DNA from: Gnetum montanum
Lineage: Eukaryota > Streptophyta > Gnetopsida > Gnetales > Gnetaceae
Assembly (NCBI GenBank): GCA_015680685.1
Contig: MNCI01008651.1
Coordinates: 265,463 to 329,462, forward strand
Reading direction: 5' to 3'
DNA: 64,000 nt
The notes under the pieces were generated by a model. It ran no database searches. It saw only the letters and a program-made list of their open reading frames with translations, and was not told the origin of the DNA. Made by a program: the position numbers and the translations under genes. Shown piece after piece: positions 22,514 to 34,740 of the stretch. Numbering within the stretch: position 1 is the stretch's first letter; the number at the start of each line of letters is the position of its first letter.

Positions 22514-23084
22514 TGTCACTTTTCCTTCCGAATGATGCCATTGCATAGTGAGGATGATGTCTCTTTATAACCAACGTTGTAATTATTGTAATAAGACCTG
22601 CAAAGGCAAGCTGTAATTAAGACTTGAAAGGGTGTGTATTAATAATGGGCATGCCTCTTGAGGTGATCTTTAGGGTTTTAATCTAAGGTATTTATACATA
22701 GGTATTAGAGGTTGTATTAGCATGGAGTTTTGGAGCTAGAAAAGGTAAGTAATAGGTGCCATGTGAAGTGTGATAGGAAGAGGACTAACCATCCCTTCTG
22801 GACAATTGTAGGCCTAATTATGGTGGTAGTGTTGGATAGCCTCTAGGGATAGATGTAGAAGGAAGATAATCCCAAGGAACACTTAAAGCATGACCTAAAT
22901 ACATTATTCCAGATTAACAAAGCAATCTTTTCTTTTTTTATTCTACATTTTTCCTATTATCTTCTTCATGTATAATGTCAAATGTTATGTATATTTATTA
23001 TTTTTTATGTCTTTTATTTATGCATAATGTTGAATGTAATGTATATTTAACATTTTCCATGACATTTGAGAATGGGATGTCACA
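22514..23084 (+). repeat. 5' LTR of element H (571 bp)
   Basis: Starts TGTCACTTTTCC and ends GGGATGTCACA. It aligns throughout with 27938-28506 and with the LTRs of element I. Near its end the segment AATGTTATGTATATTTA is followed by a partial repeat of itself (around 22980 and 23035). Confidence 0.82.
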
Positions 23085-23086
23085 TT

Positions 23087-23097
23087 TGGTATCAGAG
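23087..23097 (+). other. Primer binding site, initiator tRNA-Met (element H)
   Basis: TGGTATCAGAG, two bases after the LTR, is the core complement of the plant initiator tRNA-Met 3' end. It proves the LTR assignment and orientation. Confidence 0.88.
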
Positions 23098-24046
23098 TAA
23101 ACTATGATCCAAGGGCCAATCAGAAGCAAGAGCTAACTATAATCCAATGACAAATTAGGGAGCCATGATCTAGAAAGAGTTATGAACTACCACAATGAGA
23201 TATGCCTTATGTCTGAGATGATCCATAGACTTTTGTGGATATCACTAATCAGGAGATTTGATTACACCTCAACAAGGTACATTGACTACAAGAAATGTTG
23301 GAAAGACAAGGATATACCAGTTTAGGCAACTTCCCATCTTGTAGTAATGTTAGAAATGTTAATTGATTAAGGTGATTGTTAAGTTTTACCTAGAAGGTTA
23401 GTAACCATGACCATGTTGATCTTTTCTTACTTGAGACTTATTGTTTCCAAATACCTAACATCTATAGCATAGCATTACTCATCATATACCTAAGACCTAT
23501 ACATTGTTAAGTTTAAGGAGGTGAATCTAGTGATAAGTTTGTTTCACCCTACTTAATTAGTAAGGGTTATTACTAGGAGATCCATAGGGAAACTAATACT
23601 TAGTAGTGAATGTTATGATGTCTTACATTTCCAACCCTTTTCTTAGTAGCTTGCTAGGATATAACCATGATATGAGAGAACAAGCCTATATCACACTTGA
23701 GAAATTGTAAAAGATATATGTGTGGAATTATGTTCAAGGGTTGGTATATCACTTATAATTAAAATCAAGTCATCTTAAAAGATATATGTAGCCCATACGT
23801 TAGCCTAGTAATGTTGACTTGACAAAATAGGCGATTTTGGTTCTTTCAAATCCTAAAAATGCAACTTATATTTGGACCCTAAAACTATGCCCAATGTGTA
23901 GTGCTTGACAAGAAAATTCTAATGATATAATTTTTTTTTCTGATCGGACTAATAGGTTTTTAAAGTTTCTTTTTATGCATGCTTTATAAAAATAATAAAT
24001 AAATAAATTATTATTAAATGTTAAAAAAATAAAAATTTTATGGTTA

Positions 24047-24130
24047 GAAATCAAACCCTAAACCTCCCCTTACCCAAACTAAACTCATACCTTGTCATTT
24101 GCTAGCACGTCAACCACTAGGGCAAAGTGG
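24047..24130 (-). repeat. tRNA-like unit 1 inside element H
   Basis: On the minus strand TTGCCCTAGTGG (A box) is followed by GGGTTTGATTTC (B box). Degenerate, so not a tRNA gene. Confidence 0.4.
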
Positions 24131-24182
24131 AATAAAATAATATTAACAAATTATAAAAAACTTAATGTCAAATTTTTTGGCT

Positions 24183-24258
24183 TAGAATTGAACAAAAAAC
24201 CTCTAAGTTACCAAACCAAAATCTTAGCCCTTGCCCTTCTAGCCACTAAGCCAAACAA
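24183..24258 (-). repeat. tRNA-like unit 2 inside element H
   Basis: On the minus strand TGGCTTAGTGG is a perfect A-box consensus match and TGTTCAATTCT a partial B box. It lies about 135 bases from unit 1 in the same orientation, so the two are a tandem pair. Confidence 0.45.
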
Positions 24259-24763
24259 GTAGTTGGTTATATTAGTACATATACTAATACATAAATATAT
24301 AAAATTAAAATTAATTGTCTAGCTTGTGGGCTATGTTGGCTTACTTAGGGCCATGAGGCCCATCGAAAGGGCCACATAGCCCTACATGGGATCATGTAGG
24401 TCCTAACCTTTTTATAGCTGACTTGCCTATGGCAAGCTGCTACCAAAAATAGCTTGCTTGTTGTCACTAGCAGTGATAGCTTCCATAAAAGCCATGTTAC
24501 CACACGTTTTCATTGCATTTTTTTTGTCTAACACCTATTGCACCACCACTCGTCACCATTGTTGTTTCACTATTCTACCTACATTGCCACTATTTTCTTC
24601 ATTTGATATCCCTTGCATTGTTTTTTCTTTGCCTAGCTATTGCTATCACCACCCTTACCAACATTGCCATTCAAGCCACATCCATTTTACTTTTATCTAC
24701 CTTTGTTGAAAAATCCATTAGGGTCTTCAATAGTCCTCAGTGACTATGGACATTATCGATGTT

Positions 24764-24930
24764 GAAATATGTTACCTTTCCCAATAGCCAATAGACACCA
24801 TTAGTGCACGGAATATGTTGCCTCCCTCGGTAGTCAATGAAGACTGTTAGCCCTAGAATATGATGCCTTCCATAGTAGTGGATGGACACTGAAAACATCA
24901 AAATATGCTACCTATTGGTGATGGAAATAG
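24764..24930 (+). repeat. Diverged short tandem repeat in element H
   Basis: Four units contain RAATATGNTRCC followed by a TAGT.RATG.A-type segment (starts near 24765, 24811, 24856 and 24901). Spacing is about 45 bases with many substitutions. Confidence 0.5.
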
Positions 24931-26350
24931 TTTCCATCCATTGACAAGAAAATTTGTAATTTTTCATCAATTAATAGAAATTAAAAAAAAGGTTAAAATC
25001 TAGGCACAAAAATTTAAATATGTAAACACAAAGAAAATTTCAAAAAAAGGAATTTGATGGGTTGGCAGCAATTAAGATAAAAATTCCATAATTAAGTGGG
25101 CTTGTCTTGGATTAGTACTAGGATGGATTACCTCTTGGAAAGTCTTATTTTCTATGACAAAAGTTTTGAACTTTGGATGCCATAACTTTTGATTCCAAAA
25201 GCCTTTTTGGATGAATGAAAAGTCGTTTCCTACACATTTTGACCTTCTAGATGTAATAACTAAGTCAGATTTGTCCCTTGGAGCACCAAAAATTAGTCTT
25301 AACTCCTCACCCCAACATGGTACCTCAAGATACTTGGAGATTCATTTTAACATAATTTGAACATATGATGTTTGTTTCTAACATATAAATAGTCATTTCT
25401 AACATTTTTCACCCTTATGAAGTCATTGGTAAGGTTATATTGGTTGTTTAGGTACTTGATAATTAGATGATACCTTAAACTATATCTTAATAGGCCATAA
25501 CTTAGAATGATTAACCATGCTTAACAATTTAATTATTAGGATTAATGCATTTAACCTTTTGGACCATCTTGGATCTTAGGATTAGATGCTTAGCCTTTGT
25601 TGATAGTTAGTTCTAAATCACTAACCCCTAGTGTATTCTTAATTACACTGCTAGAGTCAATATCTTAAGGAGGGTACAAAGATCGTTAAGATTCTAGGTA
25701 ATGTAGCCAAGTTGTTTTTGATCCAATGAATTGATTGATCAATTGAAGAATTAGTTGGTGAACTAGAATGGTTAAGAAGATGTGTATTAATTTATCTTGC
25801 AATGAGATCATATAGCAGAACATCATGGAGAATCATAATCTTGTTCTAACAAGGTGTATGATACCCATGAGAAATAACCTAGGGGAGAATTCAAAGATAA
25901 GAATGAAAGTTACAACATACAAAATGCTTACAAGGTCCATAGCAAGTAAAAAATAACATCCCTTATATCCACCATGGGCCTTGAACTAGCATGAGTATTG
26001 ATACCCATGCATCTTGGAAAACTTACAAGATTTGAGTGTTGATGTTCTGCACTTATAAGAAGTCTCACCATGGGAATTATTATACCAATTCTAACAAAAT
26101 TTGGAAAAAGATGATATATAGAGACATTTAAAAGTAAAGAGGAACCTGATTTGAAGAATTTGTTCTCATCAGTCCAGCATGTAATTCCATTCATCAATGC
26201 ATATTTTGTTTACTTCAAATTTTCAATAGATAAGTCAAATCCCAAAATTTAAGAATAGATGGTGTTAATGGATAGTACTCATCAAGAATCATAGTTTACC
26301 AACTATACTATCATGACTAATGAAGAAGGGTTGACATCATTTTTCATTAA

Positions 26351-27303
26351 TGATGAGTGGCGAGGTACCCCTACACTCAACCATACGAAACGAGCGTCGC
26401 ACGCGTGATCTGGTCGAACTTCGCAGATGGACTAGTTGTGGCATCTAGATAGTTAGCCTTAGGTCGCAGTTCGCTGTCTTCCCATCTAGACTAGTTTTGC
26501 ATATGTCATGTATGGTTTAGTCTAGATGAGGTGTATGATGTGTTCCTAATTCTAACGCTACTCCTGAAGGCAATGGAAAAGAATATTTAACTAAACTAAA
26601 CTAAGAGGAAAGGGTAAGAAATCTAATCTAGCCTAAGTGCGACGAGCAACTGATTCCTTGATCAACTGTACACATCTTGGACTTCGTGCATGACTGCCAC
26701 TGGGACTACCAAGCATAGGCCTAGGTACGCCACTGGGATTACCAAGCGTAGNCAAGCAGTCACACTTAAATGCTCGTAATCAAGTCGTACTTGTTCTGCT
26801 TCTAGGAGTTTAAGGGTGAGAAACTAATTACGATGAGCAATCGATTCCTTAACTAGCCGTACACACCCATGGATGCTCGTAGTTAAGTCGTACTCACACC
26901 GTGCTATGAAAGCAATAAATAACATTAAATAAATAAACAAATAAATAAACTAAGTGAATGCTGCAATGATGAAGTAATCTTGATCTTTATTGCCGGTCAT
27001 GTGCGTGTCCAAGTACGGCACACTCGAATAAAGACACCGTACAATTACATTCACCACACTGCGGGCAGACATGGGAAAAATTCTAACTCTGGAGGGATCA
27101 AACTGCCAGAGCTTTGCTACTCTAAAATTGGGATCCCTAAACAAGGGAGAGCCGCCTCTTATTTATAGATATGGCGGCGCGCTGCGATATCGTGACTCTG
27201 ATACAACAAGGTGGTGATATCACGATGACTGATACAACAAGGCTGTGATATCATGGCTGTGATATCACGACTATCAGCACTATGAGCAATTTAGGTCTCA
27301 TCA
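26351..27303 (-). repeat. Solo LTR of the TGATGAG gypsy family, with duplication ATTAA
   Basis: A 953-bp LTR in minus orientation, bounded by TGATGAG and CTCATCA and flanked by ATTAA at 26346-26350 and 27304-27308. No internal sequence remains, as expected after recombination between the two LTRs of a full element. It is close to the 5' LTR of element G. The TATA box is at 27160-27167 (minus), with GATATC palindromes at 27178-27284. The hairpin module pairs CTTAACTA with TAGTTAAG (26848-26855 and 26880-26887). One N is at 26752. Confidence 0.95.
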
Positions 27304-27308
27304 ATTAA

Positions 27309-27937
27309 GACCTTAGACTACATTTGGTATGATGTCTAATTCTTTCAAGTTATGAAGTTGATAGAACTAATTTTTAAGGAAGAAATTAAGAGAAGCTCAA
27401 GCCCTACCATCTTGAACAAGACCATCTAATTACATACCCCTTGTGAAAAATTACAATTACTTCCATTAATGCCTAAGGTTGATCAAGATCAGGGAGTATC
27501 TTGACCTTACTCTTATTTATAATCTTCTTATTTTCTTGATTGTTTAATTTATATTTTAAATAGATAAGTAAAATATATTAGGATAATATAAGTTGGAAAT
27601 AAAGGATTTGCCCTACCTTTACTTGAATAATTAGATATGAATTGTGTTTTATGTGATTTTGTTTAGAATTGGTGATTGGTGGTTGGTAGACCTTTAATTT
27701 ATCTTTTGTCATTATCTTAGAGAATGAGTAGGTATTTATAAAATAATATTTATTTTTCATATACTTTTCTCACTTATATTTTTTTTGAATAAGCAAGAAC
27801 ATTAGGATATTTAACCTTAAGTCAAAATGAGAAATTAAAGCCTTGGAGCATAGGAGCATCGAAGGAATATCATAGCTAGAAAAAGATCATGAACGTGAAC
27901 TTGTTCAAGGATGAATGAAACCTAAGGAAGGGTAGAT
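27309..27937 (+). other. Internal non-coding region of H, right of the solo LTR
   Basis: Continues the element I-like interior (GACTACATTTGGTATGATG near 27312). It ends in the purine tract AAGGAAGGGTAGA at 27924-27936 before the 3' LTR. Confidence 0.65.
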
Positions 27938-28506
27938 TATCATGTTCCCATTCTTGAATGATGGTGCTGCATAGAAAAGATGGTATATCTTCATAACGAA
28001 TATTGTAATTATTATAATAAGACTCGAAAGGACAAGTTATACTTAAGAGCTAAAAGGATGCATTGTAATAACAGGCATGTCTCTCAAGGTGACCATTGGA
28101 ACTTTGACCTAACATATTTATACTTAGAAATTAGAGGTCATATCAACATGGAGTTTCAAAGCTAGAAAAGGTAGGTAATGTTGGGTAAAATGGGATAGGA
28201 AGAGGGTTTACCATTCTTTTTAGCTAATTGTAGGACTAATTGTGGTGGTAGTGCTAGATAGCCTCTAAGGGATAGATGTTGAAGGAAGATAACCACAAGG
28301 AATACTCAAAGCATGATCTAGATATATATTTTCACATTAATAAAGCATTCTTTTCTTTTTCTTTCTACATTTTCCCTATTATTTTCTTTATGCATAATGT
28401 TGAATGTTATGTATATTTGACATTTGCAATATATTTTCTATACATGTAATATTGAATGTAACATATATTTGACATTTTCCATAACATCTAAGGATGAGAT
28501 GTCATA
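27938..28506 (+). repeat. 3' LTR of element H (569 bp)
   Basis: Starts near TATCATGTTCCC after the purine tract and ends GATGAGATGTCATA. Length and content match the 5' LTR. Confidence 0.8.
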
Positions 28507-29298
28507 GCGGGGGTTTTGACAACAAGGTTTCAACATAGATGATTTCTGCAATAAGGGTTTTATCATCAATTTGATTTGAGGAAGTAGTAGGAAGAATAGT
28601 TAGAGGTAGGCTAGATTGAATAATATTTTATGGGTAAGGGTTTGTTGCTAAAGATATTCAGTCATATGTTTAAGAAATTTAAAAATTGTATCATGGCATC
28701 ATCATAGGATCTAATAATAACTACTATCAAAGGAATTACAGTGACATAATATGAGCTTATGATTATCAAAATGGTATTATGAGACAGAATTCTTGAACAA
28801 AAGAAAGAAATTCTCTAAAGATTAATAACCTTAGAGGAAAATATTGAGGGAAACAAGAGATTAATTTTGCTTCAAAGAATAATGAACAAATTTTACTAAA
28901 ATTAACAATATTTGATATCAAAGTGAAAGAAAATAAGAGTAAATATAAAATTAAATAAATAGAGATAAAGTTGGAATATGCAATTAAAAAAGATTTTAAA
29001 GAACAAGCTAAAAATATACAAAGAAAAAAATTTCTAATTTATAGATGTCCTAGAGACAAACAATGAAATGGATGAAGTTTTTGTTAAGTACTTTATAAAA
29101 TTATAGAGGATATGAATATAACTTCTTTAAACATTACTAAATCTTTTAGGATGCCAAGTGAACAACATGGAAAATCATGACATGTAATCATTAAGTTTCA
29201 TAATATAGAAGATAGAGGAAATATTTGGAGATATCAAAACCACTTGAAGTAAAGTGAGAATTAGAGTTGGATGGAGGGGGTGAGGAGAAGGGAGGAAA
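28507..29298. other. AT-rich stretch, nothing recognised
   Basis: Broken, Lys/Asn-rich frames only (28850-29160). No domain motif. It separates element H from the SINE-like head and element D. Confidence 0.45.
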
Positions 29299-29366
29299 GG
29301 TGTTAGCCTAGTGGTAAGACTCTTGATTGAAAGATTCAAGTCATGGGTTTGATTATGGTGGGAAAT
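29299..29366 (+). repeat. tRNA-derived SINE head, cut by element D
   Basis: TAGCCTAGTGG (29304-29314) is a perfect A box and GGTTTGATTAT (29346-29356) a good B box 42 bases later, start to start. The start GGTGTTAG fits plant SINE heads. The body and tail are missing because the LTR of element D begins at 29367. Not a tRNA gene: the acceptor stem and anticodon arm do not fold. Confidence 0.5.
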
Positions 29367-30430
29367 TGAAGTAGGTTCACTCCACAATTATGCATTAAAT
29401 CTAGATATTATGCAAGACAAAAATTTTTGCTAGAAAACAAGAAAACTAGCTATCTTCAATTAGTTTATTTGAAAATTACAACGGGGTTTACAAAATCCAC
29501 AACATCCAAAACCCATCACAGTCAATTGATATTACAGAGCATGATGTTCTACAATCACACAATGGTTGTTCTTAATGCAAGAGATAACCAATAGAAATCT
29601 CTTCCACAACCCAGAATTGAGATCTCAACTCACAAGTGAGATACAAGAGAATAGAACACATAGACCAATCATCATAAGCTAATCTTGGGGCTACAATCAC
29701 CAATTGCATTCACCCAATGTGCTAACCCTCTCATAAGAGTGTTTTCTCTTACTCCTTCCATCAACAATGATGAATACATTAATAATTATGTTAAAATCAA
29801 AAGATAAGAGCCCTAGAAACCTTTCCTCAACTCATCCTAAGGTTTTCCAGATGTTTCCCAAGTCTTCTCATCTTCTCCCTAGCTGATTCCATCTTTTTCC
29901 ATCATTTTCCAATTGTTTTCCAAATTGGGATGGATGTTTTCAAAAGTTTCCCCATTTGTCTCAATCATCTCAAACCTTTTTGGGACATCTCCTATGAAAA
30001 GCTAGCTCTTAGTTGAAACATCTATTGATTTTCTGGGATGTCCCATTTGGTCTTAGGATGTTTGAAATTCTAGTGGGACATCTCAGCTGAGATGTTGCAT
30101 GCACAATTGAGATGTCTTAGCTGGAATGTCCCAGATTTGGTGGAACATTCCACCTACTAGGACCAAATACAAAAATTATTATTTTGATGTATGGAACCTG
30201 AAGATGTCTTCAAACAAGTTCCCATAGATATTGAAACCTCCTAAACTCATTAAAATGTGCCCAAAAATCCCCAAAACATGCCAAAATATCTAGGAATCAT
30301 CATCAACAAAAATCAATATGAGAAGACACACACTAATAAGATACACTCATCCAAGCATTCTTCAAGCTTGAAACTTGCAAAAACAACTTGTAGGACAAAG
30401 AACAAGGGAATTAGGAGAGGTGTTCCTACA
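29367..30430 (-). repeat. 3' LTR of element D (1064 bp)
   Basis: Aligns with 43957-45033 along its length, including TCTAGATATTATGCAAG near one end and GAGGTGTTCCTACA at the other. Directly next to it, 30431-30448 read on the minus strand is the purine tract AAGGGTGGGAGAGCTAG. It contains several tandem GGGATGTCCCA-like segments (30030-30150). Confidence 0.85.
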
Positions 30431-30448
30431 CTAGCTCTCCCACCCTTC

Positions 30449-31678
30449 AAATAGTGAACTTAGGTGAACAATGGAGTTGGGGCAGAAGTGATCCCCCACT
30501 TAAAAAATTTGGTCTCATGGACATATACAACATCATTTGTAGATTAATCCTTCTAATGGATCAAATATTCATGCCTCTTGACTTCCTAAGTACTAGAAGC
30601 TTCCCTCCACTTGAGTACTATTGCCTGCCTCTTCATTGAAGGCTTGAACTAATCGATAGCCCCATTCAACTAATCGATGCTATTCTATATGGTCTCTTCA
30701 TTAGCTAGTCCATGTTAGTGCATAATATTTAAAACATTAAACACAAAAGACATACCAACATCATTTTGTAAATCAATCTCAATTGCATTATCATTAACGT
30801 TAGCCTTGATTTTGAAAGGCTCCATCTTCTTAGATTTCAATTTGGAGAAGTTAATACCTCTCAACAACTTCTTATTTAAGTGCATATAAACCAAGTCACC
30901 AAAAACAAAGTTAGGCTTTTTCTTGCTCTCATTGCTCTTGAGGACTCTTTCTTTAGCTTTCTTCTTAAGACTTGATTTTACTTATGCATGGAGATCCCCC
31001 ACCTCTTGCACAAAATCAACACTAAGTTGAGGTTCATCATTAAAGCTCTTCAAAGTGTCCACCATATTTGGATAAAAATTATAGTTTATCTTAAATGGGA
31101 TTTTTCAAATAATAACAAGAAGTATGAACTTGAAGTCTTGATTACTAAGAATATTCAAAGGAATATCATGCAACTTCACAACATGCTGGAAAAATAAATA
31201 TGTCACATGATAAGCATCACTCACCTTCTTGCATGGAATAAAATGTGCCATCTTGGAGAACTTGTCCAAAACAATAAAAATTGCATTATTTTCTCTTTTG
31301 GTCTTTGGTATACCACTTACAAAGTCCATTGAGGTACTTTTCCATGGACCTTTGGGAATTGGCAAAGGCATATGATATCCATCAACATCTTTACCTCTTT
31401 TAAAATTTTGACATGTTAAGCACTCCTTCATAAATTTTGAAACTTCTGTTGCCATACTAGGTCAAAAATAGGACATATCCACAAGTTCCAATGTTTTATC
31501 CTTGCTCATGTGATCTGGCATGCCACTATAATTTTTTTTAAATAAAATATTTTTCCTAAAATCACAATTAGAAACACATACCTTTCCATTCTTAAATAAC
31601 AGTTCATCTTGAATATGATAGTTCCTCCACTAGTCTATCCTATTTATTAATGGCTCTTTGAGGCCCCTCCAAACCTAC
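30449..31678 (-). pseudogene. Integrase of element D, decayed
   Basis: Minus strand from the C junction: a zinc-finger end ECLTCQNF, the first catalytic Asp in STSMDFVSGIP, then IVLDKFSKMAHFIP, and the second site as ILSNQDFKF where SDRD is usual. The first Asp of that motif is Asn here. The core is then cut short and the frame rejoins at YNFYPNMVDTLKS, ending in the chromovirus-type C-terminal part. The Glu of the triad is not present. Confidence 0.85.
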
Positions 31679-32554
31679 TGATGAACCATGATTTTTCAAG
31701 CTCTGATATCGAACCCGTGATATTGGATCCACAATATCGAGTATGCGATATCGTGACCTAAATAACGATATCGGATACACAATATCATGATTCCTATATG
31801 AGCCTATAAATACACATTTGGGTGCATAGGAAAAAGAGAGTTAGGGAGTTAGTAGGTGTAAGTGTAGAGTCTATTTGTTCATTCCTATTCTTTCCCCCAG
31901 TGCATGCTCGTAGTGTGATGATTGTAATTGTATGGCACCTTTATTTGAGTGTGATGTACTTGGACACACACATGACCAAAAATAAAGATCGAGACTACTT
32001 CATCATTGCAGCATCCACTTAACTCTTAATTACTTTGATTGTTAATTTTTATTTATTGTTTTCTTTAGTTAATATTTACCTTATTTTCATTTACATTTCA
32101 TGTCATTAAATGCGGAATGAGTACGACTTAATCATGAGCATTTAAGTGTGACTACTTGGTATCCCAGTAGCATATCTAGGAGTGCTTAAGTAACATGCGC
32201 TTGGTAATCCTAGTAGTAGTACAAGAGGTCCAAGATGTGTACACATGATTAAGGATGAATGCTCATTGCACTTATTCTAGCTTAAATTCTCTTCTCCCAT
32301 TCCCTCGTAGCTTAAAAAAAGTTATTCTCTATTGTTCTTAGGAGTAGCATATTGATAGGAAACACATCATACACTTCACTCTGGACTAAAACATACGTGA
32401 AAAAGTAAATACTAGTCCAGGTGGGAAGATAGCGAACTGTGATCAATGTGTAACTATCTAAATACCACAACTAGTCTATCTGCAGAGTTTGATGGATCGT
32501 GCGTGAACGCTCGTATTCATATGGTTGAGTGTAGGGGTACCTAGCCACTCATCA
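31679..32554 (+). repeat. 5' LTR of element C
   Basis: TGATGAAC start and CTCATCA end. GATATC and AATATC palindromes are at 31703-31790 and TATAAATA at 31805-31812. The hairpin module pairs CTTAATCA (32127-32134) with TGATTAAG (32246-32253) perfectly. Confidence 0.93.
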
Positions 32555-32555
32555 T

Positions 32556-32573
32556 TGGCGCTGTTGCTGGGGA
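32556..32573 (+). other. Primer binding site, tRNA-Asp (element C)
   Basis: TGGCGCTGTTGCTGGGGA matches the complement of the tRNA-Asp 3' end with two C to T changes. Confidence 0.88.
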
Positions 32574-32579
32574 TGATGC

Positions 32580-32654
32580 TAGTTATTTGGATTAGTTACA
32601 TCATACAAGATCACTATAGCATAGTTATTTGGATTAGTTACATCATACAAGATC
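32580..32654 (+). repeat. 42-bp tandem duplication in the leader of element C
   Basis: A 33-base segment starting TAGTTATTTGGATTAG is repeated exactly with a period of 42 (32580 and 32622). Element G has a single diverged copy at the same place, so the duplication is specific to C or its close kin. Confidence 0.9.
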
Positions 32655-32703
32655 TCTTAGAAAAGAAATTAATTTCAAATAAGTCACACACAAATTCACA
32701 ACT

Positions 32704-34740
32704 ATGTCTCTCTCACCAGACTATCATAATGCAACAACTAGTAAGGCAATTCATTGGAGGACCAACGAATTATATGACGACGAAGACGAAGTTTGGAGTA
32801 CTCAATCTGATGTAGGATCTCCTATGTACATAAACAAAGACAACATTATCCCAACTCACAAATTCATAACCTACCTAGTGACAATGAACCCTTGTTGGCC
32901 ACTAAGAGCCTAATGCATATACAAGAGGCTTTTTGAATATCTCGCAAGCATCATAAGGAGAGCCATCTACCCAAGCTTGATTTAAATAACTTTTCCAAAT
33001 TTTTAGAAGGCTAATATTTGGATCTGCAACATCATTTACAAGCCTTCCATGATGCCTGTGTATGGAACAATATTGATAATGGGTGGCAAAAACTTAAGCT
33101 ATTTCCTATGACACTTGTTGGCCAAGAAAAAGTATGGTACAAGTCCTTAAAACCAAAATCAATTTAATGTTGGTTGACAATGGTAGAAATATTCAATGAA
33201 AGATATCAAAAATATGCAAGAGTGTCAACCTTAAGAAAACAAATCCAAGAGTGGAAACAAGCATAACATGAATCCTTGGACATAGCCTTAGAAAGATATT
33301 ATGTATTGTTAAACAACTACCCAGGCCATGGGTTCTACAAGGAAAGGCTAATGTACCACATCATAGATGGGCTTCGTAATGAAACAAGGGAGACCCTAGG
33401 GATGTATGCCCTAGGTCAACTATATGAGCTACAAACCCACCAATTCCAAGAGCTTATTAAGTGGATAGAAAAAGAAGAAGGAGAAATGGCTAAATGGGAG
33501 AATGTTGAAAGCTCTTAATGGGACCAAAATCTTGAATTAGCAAAGGTCCATGATCATGAAGAGAAGAAATCAACTCACCTCAAGGAGTTGAAATCATCTT
33601 TGCCAATACTACAATCACTAGATGAAATTAAGGCAAAGATCAATAAGATGACGGATTGGATACATGAAAAATGTGGAGAATATGTCAACATTATTAGAGA
33701 AGAAATCATGACGAACCAAGAAATAGTACAAAACACCCTTAGACAATCCGAAAGAAGGGTTGAAGAGAATAAGAACTCAGCTGCTAATCATATGTATTAA
33801 TGTAACATTTTCCTATACGATCACCCCAAAGGTCAATTCCCAATCTTGTCACATTTACATGAGCATTGGGGAAGACTGTTACACATAGAGTTCGTACAAA
33901 AATATTGTGTTTAATTAGAGTGGAAAAAATTCCAGTCGTGGGGGAGGCCACCCTAAAACTAGTTACAACCTTCATATCATTCGAACCCAAGCGCTTATCA
34001 AGTTCAACATCCTATTTTCCCAACTAGGTCAACATCCTTTATCTTACCACATTGTTATCATTCTCCTAAATACTATCAACCCATATCCTCTCCAACAAAA
34101 TCACCCCCTCATGTGTTTTACACTCCTCCTCAAATTCAATATTCTCATCCTTCACTTCCTTCTACATTGTCACCAGTAGTACTAGCAAGTTTTTCACTGC
34201 AACATTAACCCATGAATGTTACTTGTGCTACTACTATCAATCATAGTGGGAATCCTCCTCAACATCGAAGGTGTCCCTTCTTTAGACATGACCATAGAAA
34301 GGAACAACACAATTCCGAGACCACTTCATCCTCCAACTTAGCACAAGTTCAACACTGTGGTGCATCTTTCTCTTGAAATACAATGCCTTGTGTTATCTTA
34401 CCAGGGCCACCAATCAATACTCCAACTACCATGTGGCCCAATGAATACAACCACGTAGGAAGACATATTGATCCTTGCATACCATCTTACGGTCAAGGGT
34501 GCCATGGTGGGTCAACCCCGTATCAATTAGCCACATCTTCTAACTTGCCCCACTATGTCAACTTTAATACATTTTGTGCATCCCAAATTTGGGTCCATTC
34601 CAACCACCACATCAAAAGACACCTAGTGGTTTGGATATGACTAGGTCCCAATATTTCCAAAATCCTTGGATCCAAACCTTCCATTTATTAATTCTCACCA
34701 TGATCAAAAGTTTAGTTATGGGGGATACTCCCCATTCTAA
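32704..34740 (+). pseudogene. gag of element C, several stops
   Basis: Starts 131 bases after the primer site with an N-terminus containing AIHWRTNELYDD, shared with G (61852) and E (52383). The capsid-type region (33000-33520) has YVLLNNYPGHGF, HIIDGLRNETRETLG and related text. The conserved CNIFLYDHPKG block is at about 33801-33833. A Pro/Ser/Thr-rich C-terminal part has CPFFRHDHRK and ends SYGGYSPF with the stop at 34738. No DSG protease follows, unlike element A. In-frame stops (for example at 32911 and 33516) and frame changes mark decay. Role: particle-forming structural protein. Confidence 0.85.

Larger units (their letters stand above)
23098..26350 (+). other. Internal non-coding region of H, left of the solo LTR
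   Basis: No gag or pol motif. Collinear with element I at several points. The open frames at 24458-24743 are low-complexity Thr/Cys/Leu text without a match. Variable text near 24310-24720 differs from element I, suggesting replacement of that segment. Confidence 0.6.
22514..28506 (+). mobile_element. Element H: non-coding LTR element (LARD-like) with a solo LTR inside
   Basis: LTRs at 22514-23084 and 27938-28506 flank an initiator tRNA-Met primer site and a gene-less interior. The solo LTR (26351-27303) was inserted later; without it the element is about 5.0 kb. It is the same family as element I. Flanks GTGAG and GCGGG agree at only 3 of 5 positions, so the duplication is not secure. Movement would depend on proteins from another element. 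Confidence 0.8.

Noticed and set aside
24458-24743. Small membrane protein genes in overlapping frames
   Set aside because: Low-complexity pyrimidine-rich sequence inside a gene-less LTR element, no recurrence in the sister copy.
29304-29356. tRNA gene
   Set aside because: A and B boxes are present but acceptor and anticodon stems do not pair and the 3' end is cut by an LTR.
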